From assembly GCF_036323735.1 (NCBI RefSeq), contig NC_086022.1, positions 72,670,702 through 72,734,701 of the forward strand: DNA of 64,000 bases. The letters run 5' to 3'. This document shows, one piece after another, positions 1-11,937 of the stretch (its first letter is position 1; each line of letters opens with the position of its first letter). Both the position numbers and the translations under genes were made by a program. The notes under the pieces are model-generated. The model was not told the DNA's origin. It was given only the letters and a program-made list of their open reading frames with translations, and searched no databases. This DNA comes from Rattus norvegicus. Its lineage: Eukaryota > Chordata > Mammalia > Rodentia > Muridae.

Positions 1-414
1 TGAAATTGAAGCATCCTCACCTGGGCCCTTTTCCTTCTTGAGTTCTGTGGATTTTATCCTGGGTATTCTGTTCTTTTTGGCTAGTATCCACTTAATAGTG
101 AATGCATACCATGCATATCCTTTTGTGTCTGGGTTACCTCACTCAGGCTGATATTTTCCAGTTCTGTCCATTTGCGTGCAAAACTCAAAATGTCCTTGTT
201 CTTATTAGCTGAGTAGTATTCCATTGTGTAAATGAACCACATTTTCTGTACCTACTCTTCCATTGTGGGGCACCTGGATTGTTTCCAGCTTCTGCCTTAC
301 ACAAATAAGGCTGCTGTGAACGTAGTGGAGCACATGCTCCTGTGAGATGGTAGGGCATCTTTTGGGTATAAGCCTAAGAGTGGTATAGCTGAGAAATCTC
401 TCCCATACACTCAT
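1..414 (-). mobile_element. L1 ORF2 3' fragment, degraded
   Basis: The reverse complement reads as the C-terminal end of an L1 ORF2, including the stretch that encodes the 'TMEYYSAI'-like region shared with the younger copies at 48.7 and 57.6 kb. The frame is broken by many substitutions and the element runs off the left edge. Similarity fades near 410. It is an old, dead copy. Confidence 0.85.
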
Positions 415-3229
415 ATGTTTTAATATTTAGGGTGGTTTTGGAACCATTATCAGGGACAGCATTCCCAGAGGAAGTATGCCACCTATAAATTTGGCAATTT
501 ATAGCTTCACTCTACTTCCAGTTTTCTCTCTCTGCTTCCTGGGTGCCAGTGAAATGCTATCATCCAGCTTCCTGTTGGAGGTACCTGTGGTCGTTCCTTC
601 CTCTCTATTATGAACTATCATTCTGTAACTGTAATTCAAAACACAGTCTTTCTTCTATAAGTTGCCTTCAGTCATGGTATTTTATTACAGCAACAGAAAA
701 GTAACCAATAAAAATCCAACCTGGACAACATAACAAAAGTTTGTCTCAAAATAAAACATGAAACACATCTTGAAAGGGACAGAGTTGAAACCAGAAAACT
801 GATAACAAAGAATCTAGAATATTAGCAATCTCAGCAAAAGAAAAACCTGTGCCCAAGAACAATGATCAAAAACAGAGCGAAAGCCAAGTTATATATAGAC
901 CAAGCACTTGTAGAGTGAGTATTGAGAAAGGAGTAAATGGGTCCCTAGGGGTCAGATTGTTACCAAGTTACCAGTTATTCAACTTCACTTCAAGATCACT
1001 GGATAGCTAGTGAAGGTTTGGAGGTAGAGCTGTGGCTCAATTAAATTTAGTATTTGAAATATCACCCTGGCAGATGAGCTGGAGGGAAAATCACCAGGAA
1101 AAGGATGAAATTGATGTTTCAGGAACAACACTGAGATAGCAGACAAATCTGAACTGAGGTGTGGTGATGGTGCTGGGGCGAGCAGTTTAGACAAGCATAG
1201 CCAGATCTGCTCAGAGTGATTTCCATGTGGACAAACAGAAAACTGAGTCCTACGCACATATGCTGATGAGAGGCTTGCAGGAAAATGATCAGAATAAGAA
1301 AAAAAAAGAGTGGGACCAAGCCAACCTACTAAATTAATAATGTGCATTAAACAATAAAGGAGTAGATATAGTGAGGGCGGAAGACAGAGGGAAATGGAAA
1401 GAGAACGAGAGAGGGAGGGAGGAAAGAACTAGTTGTGGACACAGGGTATGAAAATCAAGAAACTTGATATTTAGATTTTATCTCAAGTTTCTTTGTTTCT
1501 TCCTTGGTTCCTAGAAGCTGATCTTGCTACTGGAATAATTTAAGGCTGAGTATACAAACTGTACTGCTGGTGATAGAATTTAGCAATGGGTGCATGAGCA
1601 AGAGAGAAAAGGAACATGTTAGTCCTGAGATGATAGACAGTTGTTTAACAGCACGGATGGGGAGATTAATTGTTGCTGGGCACTGAATATTGATTTTGGA
1701 ATGTAAACAGTACTGTGAAAATGCACTTAGATGTTCACTGGCACAGTTTCCCCTGCGCCTGAATATATAGGAGTTTGAGGAACTACTCTCTGATAAATAA
1801 AGCCATCTTCGAATAATGATGAGAATTGGCTTTGTTTCCTCAGCAAGCAAGCAGGATGACTATTCACAGACTATCACATGAGGACTAAAATTCAAGCTTG
1901 GACTATTAGAGAACATCCCAAAACTCCATGAATATAGCTTCTGTAACCTTGAAGAAAAAATGTCTTCAATGGCATTTAGGAACAGAGAGAGATAGAGGGG
2001 ACAAGGAAATATGGAAGTCTTCCTCTTGAGGGTTAGGAGTGGTGACAGCAATGAACACTAATGAGTTCCTTAGGGGACTCTGGCAGTCGCACGTTATTAA
2101 TGCAGTCACTATTGTACTTCCTGAGATCTGCATGTGATATAATATGAAGACACTTTTGAACTTTCTCTCCAAAGGTTTTCTCAAAATCTAGGCAAGTTTC
2201 AGGTGATTTCAGAGCCCTGGAGCTCAAGGAATCAAGAACTGTTAAACACCATCATGTAAGCTTATGTGTAAAAAGGGTATTATGAGAAAGAGATATGCAG
2301 GTTTGAGAGCCATCCCTCTAAAAATGGGCATTTTTTCATCTCAAGGATGGAAGAACATGGAACTTCCTGCAGAAGGAAAATAGATTAGGTTATGTGAGTG
2401 GACTGGGGGCTGGTGGGGATGGGAACAAAAGAGGTTACGTGAAGGAGAGAGGGATGGAAGAAGAAAGTACAAGGAGAGAGAACTGAAATTGGGGCCATTT
2501 GGAAGCTGATGTGGAAACCTAATGAAGTGGAAGTTTCTGGTTTCTTTGGAGACTAAGTGGTGTAATGTGATGATTTTTTTTTTTGCTGAAGCTGACACAT
2601 GAGGGGATGTTTTGATGAAACAGATACTTGATAGGACATATGATATTTGGAAAGAGTATAACTAGAACCACTGACTACACTCTTGTACTGGTTTGCCTTG
2701 CAACACTTTGCTGATCTTCACTGATCTTCACTTCATATGACTTTGTAAAGGGAAATGGGCCAAAGAACTTCTCATGGTATTCTGACTACTTCTTGCCACT
2801 TCCACAGACTTGTGCCAATTTGACAGAGCCTCGAGGTTTCTTCTGCATTGAGCCACTACTACTGATTTGTGTTTGGTGTTTGCCACTTGCACTGGACTTC
2901 CACTACTGATTCATGTTTAATGTTTTGGTCTTGTCACTAATATTCTGAAAACAAAGATTGGAACTGCTCCAAATAACTATTTCTAAATAGGTTCACAATC
3001 CCCTTGTCCTGTTAACCATCATTCTCTCTTACCTTTGGTCAGTGGGCTAGCAGGGAGATTGAAACATTAAAGAACCCTTTATTAAAGTAGGTTTTGAAAA
3101 ATCTAAACCTATACCTAGTGATTTCTGGAACCTTCATGGAACATATGAGGGTGACCTAGCAAAGTCTCTTAGTAATGTAGGATATGAAGCTTGAATGGGA
3201 TATATTTTGTAATGCAACTGGCAAAACAA
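415..3229. other. Intergenic, no gene recognised
   Basis: No coding region is supported. Positions about 480-720 resemble a widespread rodent dispersed repeat that ends in a 'cagcaacagaaaagtaac' motif; I cannot name the family. A short B1-like tail may lie at about 712-772. A purine-rich run occurs at 1395-1425 and a local 12-bp duplication at about 2710-2733. The rest looks single-copy and AT-rich. Confidence 0.5.
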
Positions 3230-3890
3230 GACAAAACAAAAACAAACAAAATAAATCAGAGTCAATGAAATGATTCCTAATGATATTCTGCTATGCTCAT
3301 AGATCAGTGCCGAAACAATCACCATCAGAGATGCTTCTTCTAGCAACAGAGACCCACAGCCAAACATTAAGCAGAGTTTGGAGAACCCAAGGGTAGAGGA
3401 AGTGGAAGGATTTTTTGCAGCCAGAAGGATCCAGGATACCTAAAGAACATTGCTCACAGAATCAACTAAGCAGAGCTCATACAGACTCACAGAGGTTCTT
3501 GCTGCAATCCGAGCCTGCCTGGGTCTGTGCTAGATTCTCTGTATATATGTTGTGATTTCTTAGCTTGGTGCTTTTGTGAGACTCCTAACTCTGAAAGTAA
3601 TGGTGTCTCTGACTTTCTTATCTGATCTTGGGATATTTTTCTTCCTACTGAGTTGCCTTGTCCAGTCTTGATAAGAGGGCTTGTACCTAGTCTTATTGTA
3701 TCTTGTTATGTTGTGCTTTCTTGATATCCCTGGGAGACCTACTCTTTTATAAGTGAAAATGAAGGGATTGTAGATCTGGGGGAGAAAAAGGTGTGTATGG
3801 GAGAACTGGGAGGAATGATGAGAAGCAAGGCTGTGGTCAGGATGTACTATATAAGAAAAGATAAATTTTTAAAAAATTTAAAAAAGAAAA
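3230..3890 (+). mobile_element. Old L1 (Lx-like) 3'UTR
   Basis: The sequence follows the rodent Lx-type 3'UTR: the 'gagacccacagccaaacatta' block, then the 'gcctgcctgggtctgtgc' block, then a G/A-rich 'gggagaactgggagga' block and an A-rich tail near 3870. Orientation is plus. It is heavily substituted and has no ORF2 attached. Edges are approximate. Confidence 0.7.
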
Positions 3891-4706
3891 TAATTTTTCC
3901 CTCACATAATATATCCTGATTATAGTTTACCCTCTTTCTAGTCTTTTGTGTTCTTCACTACTTCCTTTCTCATCCAGATCCACCCTCTTCTTGCCATTCA
4001 TCAGAAAACAAACAGGTACATGGACTCATGGCACACCAAGATGGACACACGTTCTGGACTCTGTGCTGCCAAGAAGCTGCACAGTCACAGACGAGACCAA
4101 AAGTGGGATGATAAACAACACAGAAAAGCCCACTTGGGCACATCACTGAAGGCCAATTCTTTTGGAGTTACTTCTCATGTAAAGAGAATTGTAGTGGGAA
4201 AAGTAGGGGCTGAAGACAAACATCCAAATTCTGCTGTCAAGAAATATGTCAAGGTGTGACTAAGCAAGAATGCTAAAAGATCATAAGGCTCATGTCCAAT
4301 AATGCCTGCTTGAATGTAACTGAGAAAAACAATAAAGTTCTGGTGGCAGATTTGGTCAAAAAGGTCATTCTGTAGGTGATATTCTTGAAGTCCGATTTAA
4401 GGTTGTTAAAGTAGATGATGTGTCTCTTTTGACCCTGTAGAAGGGCAAGAAAGAATGACCAAAATCAAATTTTAATGATGAAAACACAATAATGAATTTT
4501 TATATTCTAAAAAAACCCTATAAAACAAAAAGGCTTCTAATAAATGAAAAAACATAAAATAAAATAAAACCAAAACTAACACAACTGAATTGGACAAAAC
4601 AAAAAAGGGAAAAGAGCCAATAATAAGAAACAGAGACCCATTCATTTACACACTTGGGAATCCCATTTTTAAAATATATATATATACTATAGGAAAAAAT
4701 AAGAAA
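3891..4706 (-). mobile_element. Old L1 3'UTR, minus, split by a retrocopy
   Basis: Positions 3891-4020 and 4520-4706 both read as reverse-complement L1 3'UTR, for example 'cagagacccattcatttaca' around 4633. They are separated by the Rps23 retrocopy, so the retrocopy landed inside this L1 tail. Edges are approximate. Confidence 0.6.
4041..4515 (+). pseudogene. Rps23-ps: Processed pseudogene of ribosomal protein S23
   Basis: Frame 1 from 4041 gives an S23-like N-terminus: 'KLHSHRRDQKWDDKQHRKAH' followed by 'LGTSLKANSFGV' and 'PNSAVKKYVKV', then a stop at 4257-4259. S23 is the decoding-site protein of the 40S subunit and is normally 143 residues. The rest of the coding region is recognisable downstream through frameshifts, as far as the 'gaagggcaagaaagaatgacc' end. 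It is followed by a 3'UTR-like stretch and an A run at 4509-4515. There is no intron, so it is a retrocopy. A-rich words on both sides (4005-4015 and 4522-4532) look like an imperfect TSD. It is not functional: it has a premature stop, indels and missense changes throughout. Confidence 0.85.
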
Positions 4707-5336
4707 ACAGAGTGCTAACACATCTGAGAGCAGAGGTAAGACCACCACTTCTGTTCTGAGGGAACCGCCTGTAGCCACCAGGACACAGGAACCTAGAAGC
4801 AGTCTAGGACAGGGCCCTTCCAGTTTCTGCTTGTGCCCAGAGCTGACCCAGTCTCACAGCACTCTGTGCCCAAATTCCATGGGGAAGAAAGCTTGAGTCT
4901 CAGACGTACAGACAATCATGAGATCTCAGGGGAGACCACACTTTTGCTTACATTTCTGACCCAAGAGGAACCTGCACAGAGTCCTCTGGACACAGGAATC
5001 TAGGAACAGTCAAGGAGTGGATCCTTCCAGTCTTGCTTGTGCCAGAATTAAAAGCCAGTTGCCAGGAGAGCTGACACACCTGAGAGCAGAGGCAAGACCA
5101 CCAATTCTGCTCCAAGGGACCCACTTGGGGTCCTCAGGACACATGAACCCAGGAGCAGTATGGAAGAGGGCCTTTCTAATTTCTGCCTGCACCCAGAGCT
5201 GATCCTGTGACACAGCTCTCTGTACCCAGATCCCACGGGTAGAAAGCTGGTCTCCAGGAGTGATGAAATACAGACTTACTGGAGGTTCAAGCCACTGTCA
5301 GAGACAGCAAGACCAGCTAACACCAGAGAAAACCAG

Positions 5337-6422
5337 ATGGCAGGAAGCAAGCACAGGAACCTAAATAACAGAAAGCAAGATTACTTGGCATCATCAGAGC
5401 CCAGTTCTCCCACCAAAGAAAATACTGGATATCCAAACACACCAAAAAGCAAGAAGTAGATATAAAATCACATTTTATAACGATGATGGAGGACTTAAGA
5501 AGGACATAAATAACTCCATTAACAAAATACAGGACAACACATGTAAACAAGTAGAAGCCCTTAAAGGAGAAACACAAAAATCTCTTAAGGAATTATAGGA
5601 TAACACAGCCAAACAGTTGAAGGAATTGAACAAAACCATCCAGGATCTAAAATGGAAACAGAAACAATACAGAAATCACAAATGGAGAAGACCCTGGTAA
5701 TAGAAAATTTAGGAAAGACACCAGGAGTCATAGATACAATGTATCACCAACAGAAAACAAGAGATAAAAGAGAAAACCTTAGGGGCAGTAGATGCCATAG
5801 AAAACATTGACACAACCATCAAAGAAAATGTAAAACACAAAAGTCCCTAACCCAAAGCATACAGGAAGTCCAGGACACAATGAGAAGATCAAACCTAAGG
5901 ATAATAAGTATAGAAGAGAGTGAAGATTCCCAACTTAAAGGGTCAGTAAATATCTTCAACAAAATTATAGAGTAAAACTTCCCTAACCTAAAGAAAGAGA
6001 TGCCCATAAACATACAAGAAGCCTACAGAGCTCCAAATAGATTGAATCAGAAAAGAAATTACTCCCATGACAGTAGTCAAAACACCAAATGCGCAAAACA
6101 AAGAATTAATATTAAAAGCAGCAAGGGAAAAAGATCAGGAACATGTAAAGGCAAACCTATCAGAATTACACCAGATATCACAAGAGACTATGAAACCAGA
6201 AAATTCTGGGCAGATGTCATAAAAATCCTGAGAGAACACAAGTGGAAGCCCAGGCAACTATATCGAGCAAAACTCTCTATTAACATGGATGAAGAAACCA
6301 AGATATGCCATGAAAAAACCAAATTTACATATCTTTCCACAAATCCAGCTGTACAAAGTATAAAAGATGGAAAACTCCAACACAGGAAGGGAAACTACAC
6401 CCTAGAAAAGGGAGGAAAGTAA
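5337..6422 (+). pseudogene. L1-A ORF1 (RNA-binding protein), decayed
   Basis: The start region 'atggcaggaagcaagcacag' matches the ORF1 start of L1-C, and the 3' end coincides with the stop at 6420-6422. The last 140 codons (6000-6422) are still open and correspond to the RRM/C-terminal part ('AYRAPNRLNQKRN', then 'LSTNPAVQSI'). The coiled-coil half is broken by stops, such as the one near 5597, and by indels. An intact relative in this window (L1-C ORF1) is 357 residues. Confidence 0.8.
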
Positions 6423-6444
6423 TCTTCTTGCAACAAACTCAAAA

Positions 6445-8946
6445 GAGAGCCACACAAACATAATTCCACCTCTAACAACAAAAATAACAGGAAACAACAA
6501 TCACTATCCCTTAATATCTCTTAATATCAATGGACTCAATTCCCCAATAAAAAGGAATAGACTAAGAGACTGGATATACAAAGAAGACTCAACATTTTGC
6601 TGCACACAGGAAACACACCTCGGTGACAAAGACAGACACTACCTCAGAGTAAATGGCTGGAAAACAACTTTCCAAGCAAACGATCCCAAGAAACAAGTTG
6701 GAGTAGTCATTATAATACTAAATAAAAACAACCTTAAACCAAAAGCTATCAAAAAAGATAAGGATGGACACTTTATGTATATGAAAGGAAAAATCCTCCA
6801 AGATGAACTCTCAATCCTGAATATCTATGTTCCAAAGGCAAGGGACCTTACTAAAGTTCAAAGCACACATTGCACCTCACACAATAATCAACACCCCACT
6901 CTTATCAATGGATGGATTATGGAAACAGAAACTAAAGAGTGACCCAGAGAAACTACCAGAAGATATGAACCAAATGGATTTAACAGATATCTATGGAACA
7001 GTTCATCCAAAAAAAAAAAAAAGAATCTATCTTCTCAGTACGTCATGATACCTTCTCCAAAATTGATTATATAATCAGTCACAAAAGAGACCTCAACCAA
7101 TACAAGAAGATTGGAATAATCCCTTGCATCCTATCAGATCAAAACAACAGAAAGAACACATAAATCTGGAAGTTTAACAATGCTCTAATCAATGATATCT
7201 TGGTCAAGGAAGAAATAAAGAAAGAAATTAAGGACTTTTTTTAATTTAATGAGAATGAGGCATAGCCTACCCAAATGTATAGGACACAATGAAAGAAGTA
7301 CTAAGAGGAAAACTCATAGATCTGAGTGCCTAAACTGGAGAGAACATACACTAGCATATTGACAGCACAGCTAAAAACTCTACAAAAAAGAAGCAGTAGA
7401 TAGCAAGAAATAATCAAACTCAGGACTGAAATCAACCAAGTAGAAACAAAAAAAAATCTATACAAAATCAACAAAACCAGGAGCTGGTTCTTTGAGAAAG
7501 TCAACAAAATAGACAAACTCTTACCAAGACTAACCAGAGGGCACAGAGAGAGAGTAGCCAAATTAACAAAACCAGTAATGGAAAGGAAGACCTAACAACA
7601 GAATCTGAGGAAATTCAAAAAAATCATGAGATCCTACTACAAAAGACTATATTCAACAAAACTGGAAAATCTGGAGGAAATGGACAGTTTTCTAGAAAGA
7701 CACCAAGTACCAAAGTTAAATCAGGATCTTATAAACCATCAAAAGCCCCATAACTCCTAAAGAAATAGCAGCAATTATTAAAAATCTCCCTACCAGAAAA
7801 AGCCCAGGCCTAGATGGCTTTAGTGGAGAATTCTATCAGACCTTCATAGAAGACCTAATACCAATACTGTCCAAAATACTCCACAAAATAGAAACATAAG
7901 GAACATTACCCAATTCCTTCTATGAAGCCACAATTACCCTTATACCTACATCACACAAAGATACAACAAAGAAAGAGAACTTCAGACCAACTTCCCTTAT
8001 AAATTTCAGTGCAAAAGTACTTACTAAAATTTTCACAAACTGAATCCAAAAACACATCAAAATGATCATCTATCATGATCAAGTAGGCTTCATCACAGGG
8101 ATGCAGGGATAGTTCAATATATCGAAATCCATCAACACAATATACTATATAAACAAATTCAAAACCTCATGAACATCTCATTAGATGTCGAGAAGGCATT
8201 TGGCGAAATTCAATACCCCTTCATATTAAAAGTCTTGGAAAGATCAGGAATTCAAGGACCATACCTAAACATAGTAAAAGCAATATATAGCAGACCAGTA
8301 GCCAATATCAAACTAAATGTAGAGAAACTTGAAGTAATCCCAGTAAAATCAGGGACTAGAAAAAGCTGCCCACTCTCTCCCTACTCATTTAATATAGTAC
8401 TCGAAGACCTAGCCAGAGAAATCAGAAAACAAAAGGAGATCAAGGGGATATAAATTGGAAAGGAAGAAGCCAAAATATCACTACTGCCAGATGACATGAG
8501 AGTATACTTAAGTGTAAGTGACCCAAAAATTTCCAACAGAAAACTACCAAGCCTGATAAACAACTTCAGCAAAGTTGCTAGATATATGATTAACTCAAAC
8601 ATAACAGTAGTCTTCCTCTTCTCAAAGGGTAAACAGGCTGAGAAAAAATTAGGGAAATGACATCCTTCACAATAATCATAAATAACGTAAGATACCTTGG
8701 TGTGACCCTAACCAAGCAAGAGAAAGATCTGTATGACAAGAACTTCAAGTCTCCAAGAAAAAAGACAGCATTTTTAACAAATGGTGCTGGTTCAACTGGA
8801 GGTTAGCATGTAGAAGAATGCAAAATGATCCTATCTTATCACCCTATACAAAGCTTAAGTCCAAGTGGATCGAGGACCTCCACATAAAACAAGATAGACG
8901 TAAAGTAATAGAAGAAAAAGTGGGGAAGAACCTTGAACACATGGGG
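6445..8946 (+). pseudogene. L1-A ORF2 (endonuclease/RT), decayed and truncated
   Basis: Homology to L1-C ORF2 begins at about 6445, where the start codon is lost. It runs through the endonuclease region ('CTQETHLGDKD' around 6600) and into reverse transcriptase. A 94-codon open piece at 8169-8453 covers the RT region with 'SLDVEKAFGEIQYPF'. The catalytic FADD block is altered to 'LPDD' near 8485, which by itself would inactivate RT. A 425-bp gap follows at 8756 and the copy ends at 8946. Confidence 0.8.
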
Positions 8947-10375
8947 GTCTTTCCATCCTCTGATATCTTCTTCAATTTCTTCATTCAGAGGCTTGAAGCT
9001 CTTGTCACACATATATTTCACTTGTTTGGCTAGAGTCACACAGACTCTATATAATATTTTATATATTATATAAAATATATTTTATAATATTTGTGACTAC
9101 TGTGTCACCATAGGTGTCGATTCCCTAATTTCTTTCTCAGCCTGTTTATCCTCTGAGTAGAGGAAGTCTACTGATTTGTTTGAGCTAATTTGATATCCAG
9201 AACTTTGCTGAAGTTGTTTATCAGGGTTAATATTTCTCTCGTGGAAATTTGGGGGTCACTTAAGTATACCATCATGTGCATCTGCCAATAGTGATATTTT
9301 GACTTCTTCCTTTCCAATTTGTATCCCTTTGACCTCATTTTTGTCTGATTTCTGTGGCTAGGACCTAGAGTACTATATTGAATAACTAGGTAAAGAGTGG
9401 CAGCACTGTCTAGTCCCTGATTTTAGTGTAATTACTTCATATTTCTCTTCATTTAGTTTGATGTTAGCTACTGGTTTGGTGTATGGTGCTTTTACTATGT
9501 TTAGGTATGGGTCTTGAATTCCTGATATTTCTAAGACTTTTAGCATGAAGGTGTATTGAATTTTGTCAAATGCTTTCACAGCACCTAATGAAATGATCAT
9601 GTGAGTTTTTTAATATAGTGTATTATGTTGATGGATTTCCATATATTGAACCATCCCTGCATCCCTGTGATGAAGCCTATTTGATCATGTTGGATGATGG
9701 TTTTGATGTGTTCTTGGATTCAGTTTGTGAGAATTTTAGTGAGAATTTTTGAGTTGATAGTCATAAGGGAAATTGGTCTGAAGTTCTCTTTCTTTGTTGT
9801 TCCTTATGTTTCTATTTTGTGGAATATTTTGGACAATATTGATATTAGGTCTTCTATTCTTCTATGAAGGTCTGATAGAATTCTCCACTAAAGCCATCTA
9901 GGCCAGGGATTTTTCTGGTTGGGAGACATTTAATAACTGCTTCTATTTCTTTAGGAGTTGTGGGACTATTTTGATGGTTTATTTGATCCTGATTTAACTT
10001 TGGTACTTGGTATCTTTCTAGAAAACTGTCCATTTCCTCCAGATTTTCCAGTTTTGTTGAATATATTTTTTTGTAGTAGGATCTCGTGATTTTTTTTGGA
10101 TTTCCTCAGGTTCTCTTGTTAGGTCTCCCTTTCCATTACTGGTTTTGATAATTTGTATATTCTCTCTGTACTCTCTGGTTAGCATTGGTAAGGGTTTATC
10201 TATCTAGTTGATTTTCTCAAAGAATCAGATCCTGGTTTTTGTTGATTCTTTTTATAGGTTTTTTTTGTTTCTACTTGGTTGAGTTTGCCTTCCACTCCTC
10301 TTGTGTGCATTTTCTTCCTCCTCCTCCTCCTCCTCCTCCTCCTCCTCCTCCTCCTCCTCTTCCTCCTCCTCCTCC

Positions 10376-10410
<35 letters not shown>

Positions 10411-11625
10411 TTCTTCTTCTTCTTCTTCTTCTTCTTCTTCTTCTTCTTCTTCTTCTTCTTCTTCTTCTTCTTCTTCTTTTTACAGTTTTTAGGTGTGCTG
10501 TCAAGCTGCTAGTATATGCTCTCGCCAGTTTCTTTATGGAGCTATGAGTTTTCCTCTTAGTACTGCTTTCATTGTTTCCCATAAGTTTGGGTATGTTTTG
10601 CCTTCCTTTTCATTAAATTCAAAAAAGTCCTTAATTTCTATCTTTACTTCTTCCTTGACCGAGTTGTTGAGTAGAGTGTTTGAGCTTCCATATGTATGTG
10701 GACTTTCTGTTGTTTTTGTTGTTATTCAGGACGAACCTTCGTCCATGGTGATCTGATAGGATGCATAGGATTATTTCAAACTTCTTGTATCTGTTGAGGC
10801 CTGTTTTGTGACCAATCATATGATCAATTTTGGAGAAGGTCCCATGATGTGATGAGAAGAAGGTATATTCTTTGTTTTATGATGAAATGTTCTGTAGATA
10901 TCTGTTAAATCCATTTGTTCATAACTTCTGGTAGTTTCTCTGGGTCACTGTTTAGTTTCTGTTTCCATGATCTGTCCATTGATGAGAGTGGGGTGTTGAA
11001 GTCTCCCCTATTACTGTGTTAGGTACAATGTGTGCTTTGTGCTTTAGTATGGTTCCTTTTAGGAATGTAGGTGCCCTTGTATTTGGAACATAGATATTCA
11101 GGATTGAGAGTTCATCTTGGTGGATTTTTTTCTTTCATATACATAAAGTGTCCATCCATTTCCTTTTTGATAACTTTTGGTTGAAAGTCAATTTTCTTAG
11201 ATATTATAATGGCTACTCCCCATTGTTTCTAGGGACCATTTCCTGGGGAATTTTTTCCAGCTATTTACTCTGAGATAGTGTCTGTTTTTGTCTCTGAAGT
11301 GCTTTTCTTATATGTGCCAAAATGCCTGTTCCTTTGTACATATCCAGTCTGTTAGTCTATGTTTTTTTATTGGTGAATTGAGTCCATTGATGTTAAGAAA
11401 TATTAAGGAATAGTGATTGTTGTTTCCTGTTATTTTTGTTGTTAGAGGTGGAATTCTATTTTGCTTTCTTCTTTAGGGTTTGTTGCAAGAAGATTGCTTT
11501 CTTGCCTTTTCTAGGGTGTAGTTTCCCTCCTTGTGTTGGAGTTTCCCAACTGTTATCCTTTTTAGTGCTGTATTTGTGAAAAGATATTGTGAGATAAAGT
11601 GCTTACTCATAATTTTTCATGCCAT
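8947..11625 (-). mobile_element. Inverted L1 segment (ORF1 end to mid ORF2)
   Basis: The reverse complement covers, from right to left, the last part of ORF1 (about 11625-11480) and ORF2 from its start to the RT thumb region. It shares diagnostic variants with L1-A that are absent from L1-B and L1-C, for example 'ccagtaatggaaagg' and 'aattccacctctaacaac'. It therefore belongs to the same old subfamily. A 75-codon minus-strand piece (9600-9373) retains 'KAFDKIQYTFMLKVLE'. An AT palindrome-like stretch lies at 9048-9095. The copy is dead and lacks both ends. Confidence 0.8.
10310..10481. repeat. 172-nt polypyrimidine (TCC)n/(TTC)n microsatellite
   Basis: This is an unbroken run of C and T on the plus strand: mainly TCC units to about 10386, then about 30 TTC units to 10477. 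It has expanded exactly where the inverted L1 ORF2 carries a short A-rich 'aaaaaagaag' motif, as seen in the sister arm at 7384-7393. Translations of it (poly-Leu, poly-Ser, poly-Arg) are artefacts. Mirror-symmetric GAA/GGA tracts of this length can form triplex DNA (known property). Confidence 0.95.
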
Positions 11626-11639
11626 GTTTGATTTATATC

Positions 11640-11937
11640 TTGGAGAGGCTTGCCCTTCTATGAAGGGAAAGACAGCAGTATATATTTGGGAGAGAAGGAT
11701 GATAGGGGAGGAACTAGAAGCAGAGGAGTTAGGAATAATTGTAGTTGAGATGTGATACATAACAGAAGAATAAATAAAAAGTTTCAACACAATTTTTCAC
11801 AGATCTTGAAAAGATAGTTCCCAACTTCATATGGAAAAACAAGAAACACAGGATAGATAAAAGAATATTTAACAATAGAAGGTTTTTTGAGGTCTCACTA
11901 TTCCTGGTTTCTATTTGTACTACAGAGTTTAGAAAGT
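11640..11937 (+). mobile_element. Two old L1 fragments (3' end, then ORF2 piece)
   Basis: Positions 11640-11790 resemble a rodent L1 3' terminus ('gggagagaaggatgatagg', then 'agaagaataaataaaaagt'). Positions 11791-11937 resemble an ORF2 piece ('caacttcatatggaaaaaca'). Both are plus strand and very divergent. Confidence 0.55.

Larger units (their letters stand above)
4707..8946 (+). mobile_element. L1-A: old L1 copy, 5'UTR to mid ORF2
   Basis: This is a plus-strand L1 with two degenerate 5'UTR monomer pieces (about 4707-5085 and 5086-5336), a decayed ORF1 and a decayed ORF2. Near 8756 about 425 bp of ORF2 is missing compared with L1-C. Sense homology stops at about 8946, where an inverted L1 segment begins. 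There is no 3'UTR attached. Many stops and frameshifts make it inactive and much older than L1-B or L1-C. Confidence 0.85.

Noticed and set aside
10239..10582. Overlapping open frames encoding poly-Leu/Phe, poly-Ser and poly-Arg/Gly
   Set aside because: They are translations of the TCC/TTC microsatellite in different frames inside a dead L1; no gene context.
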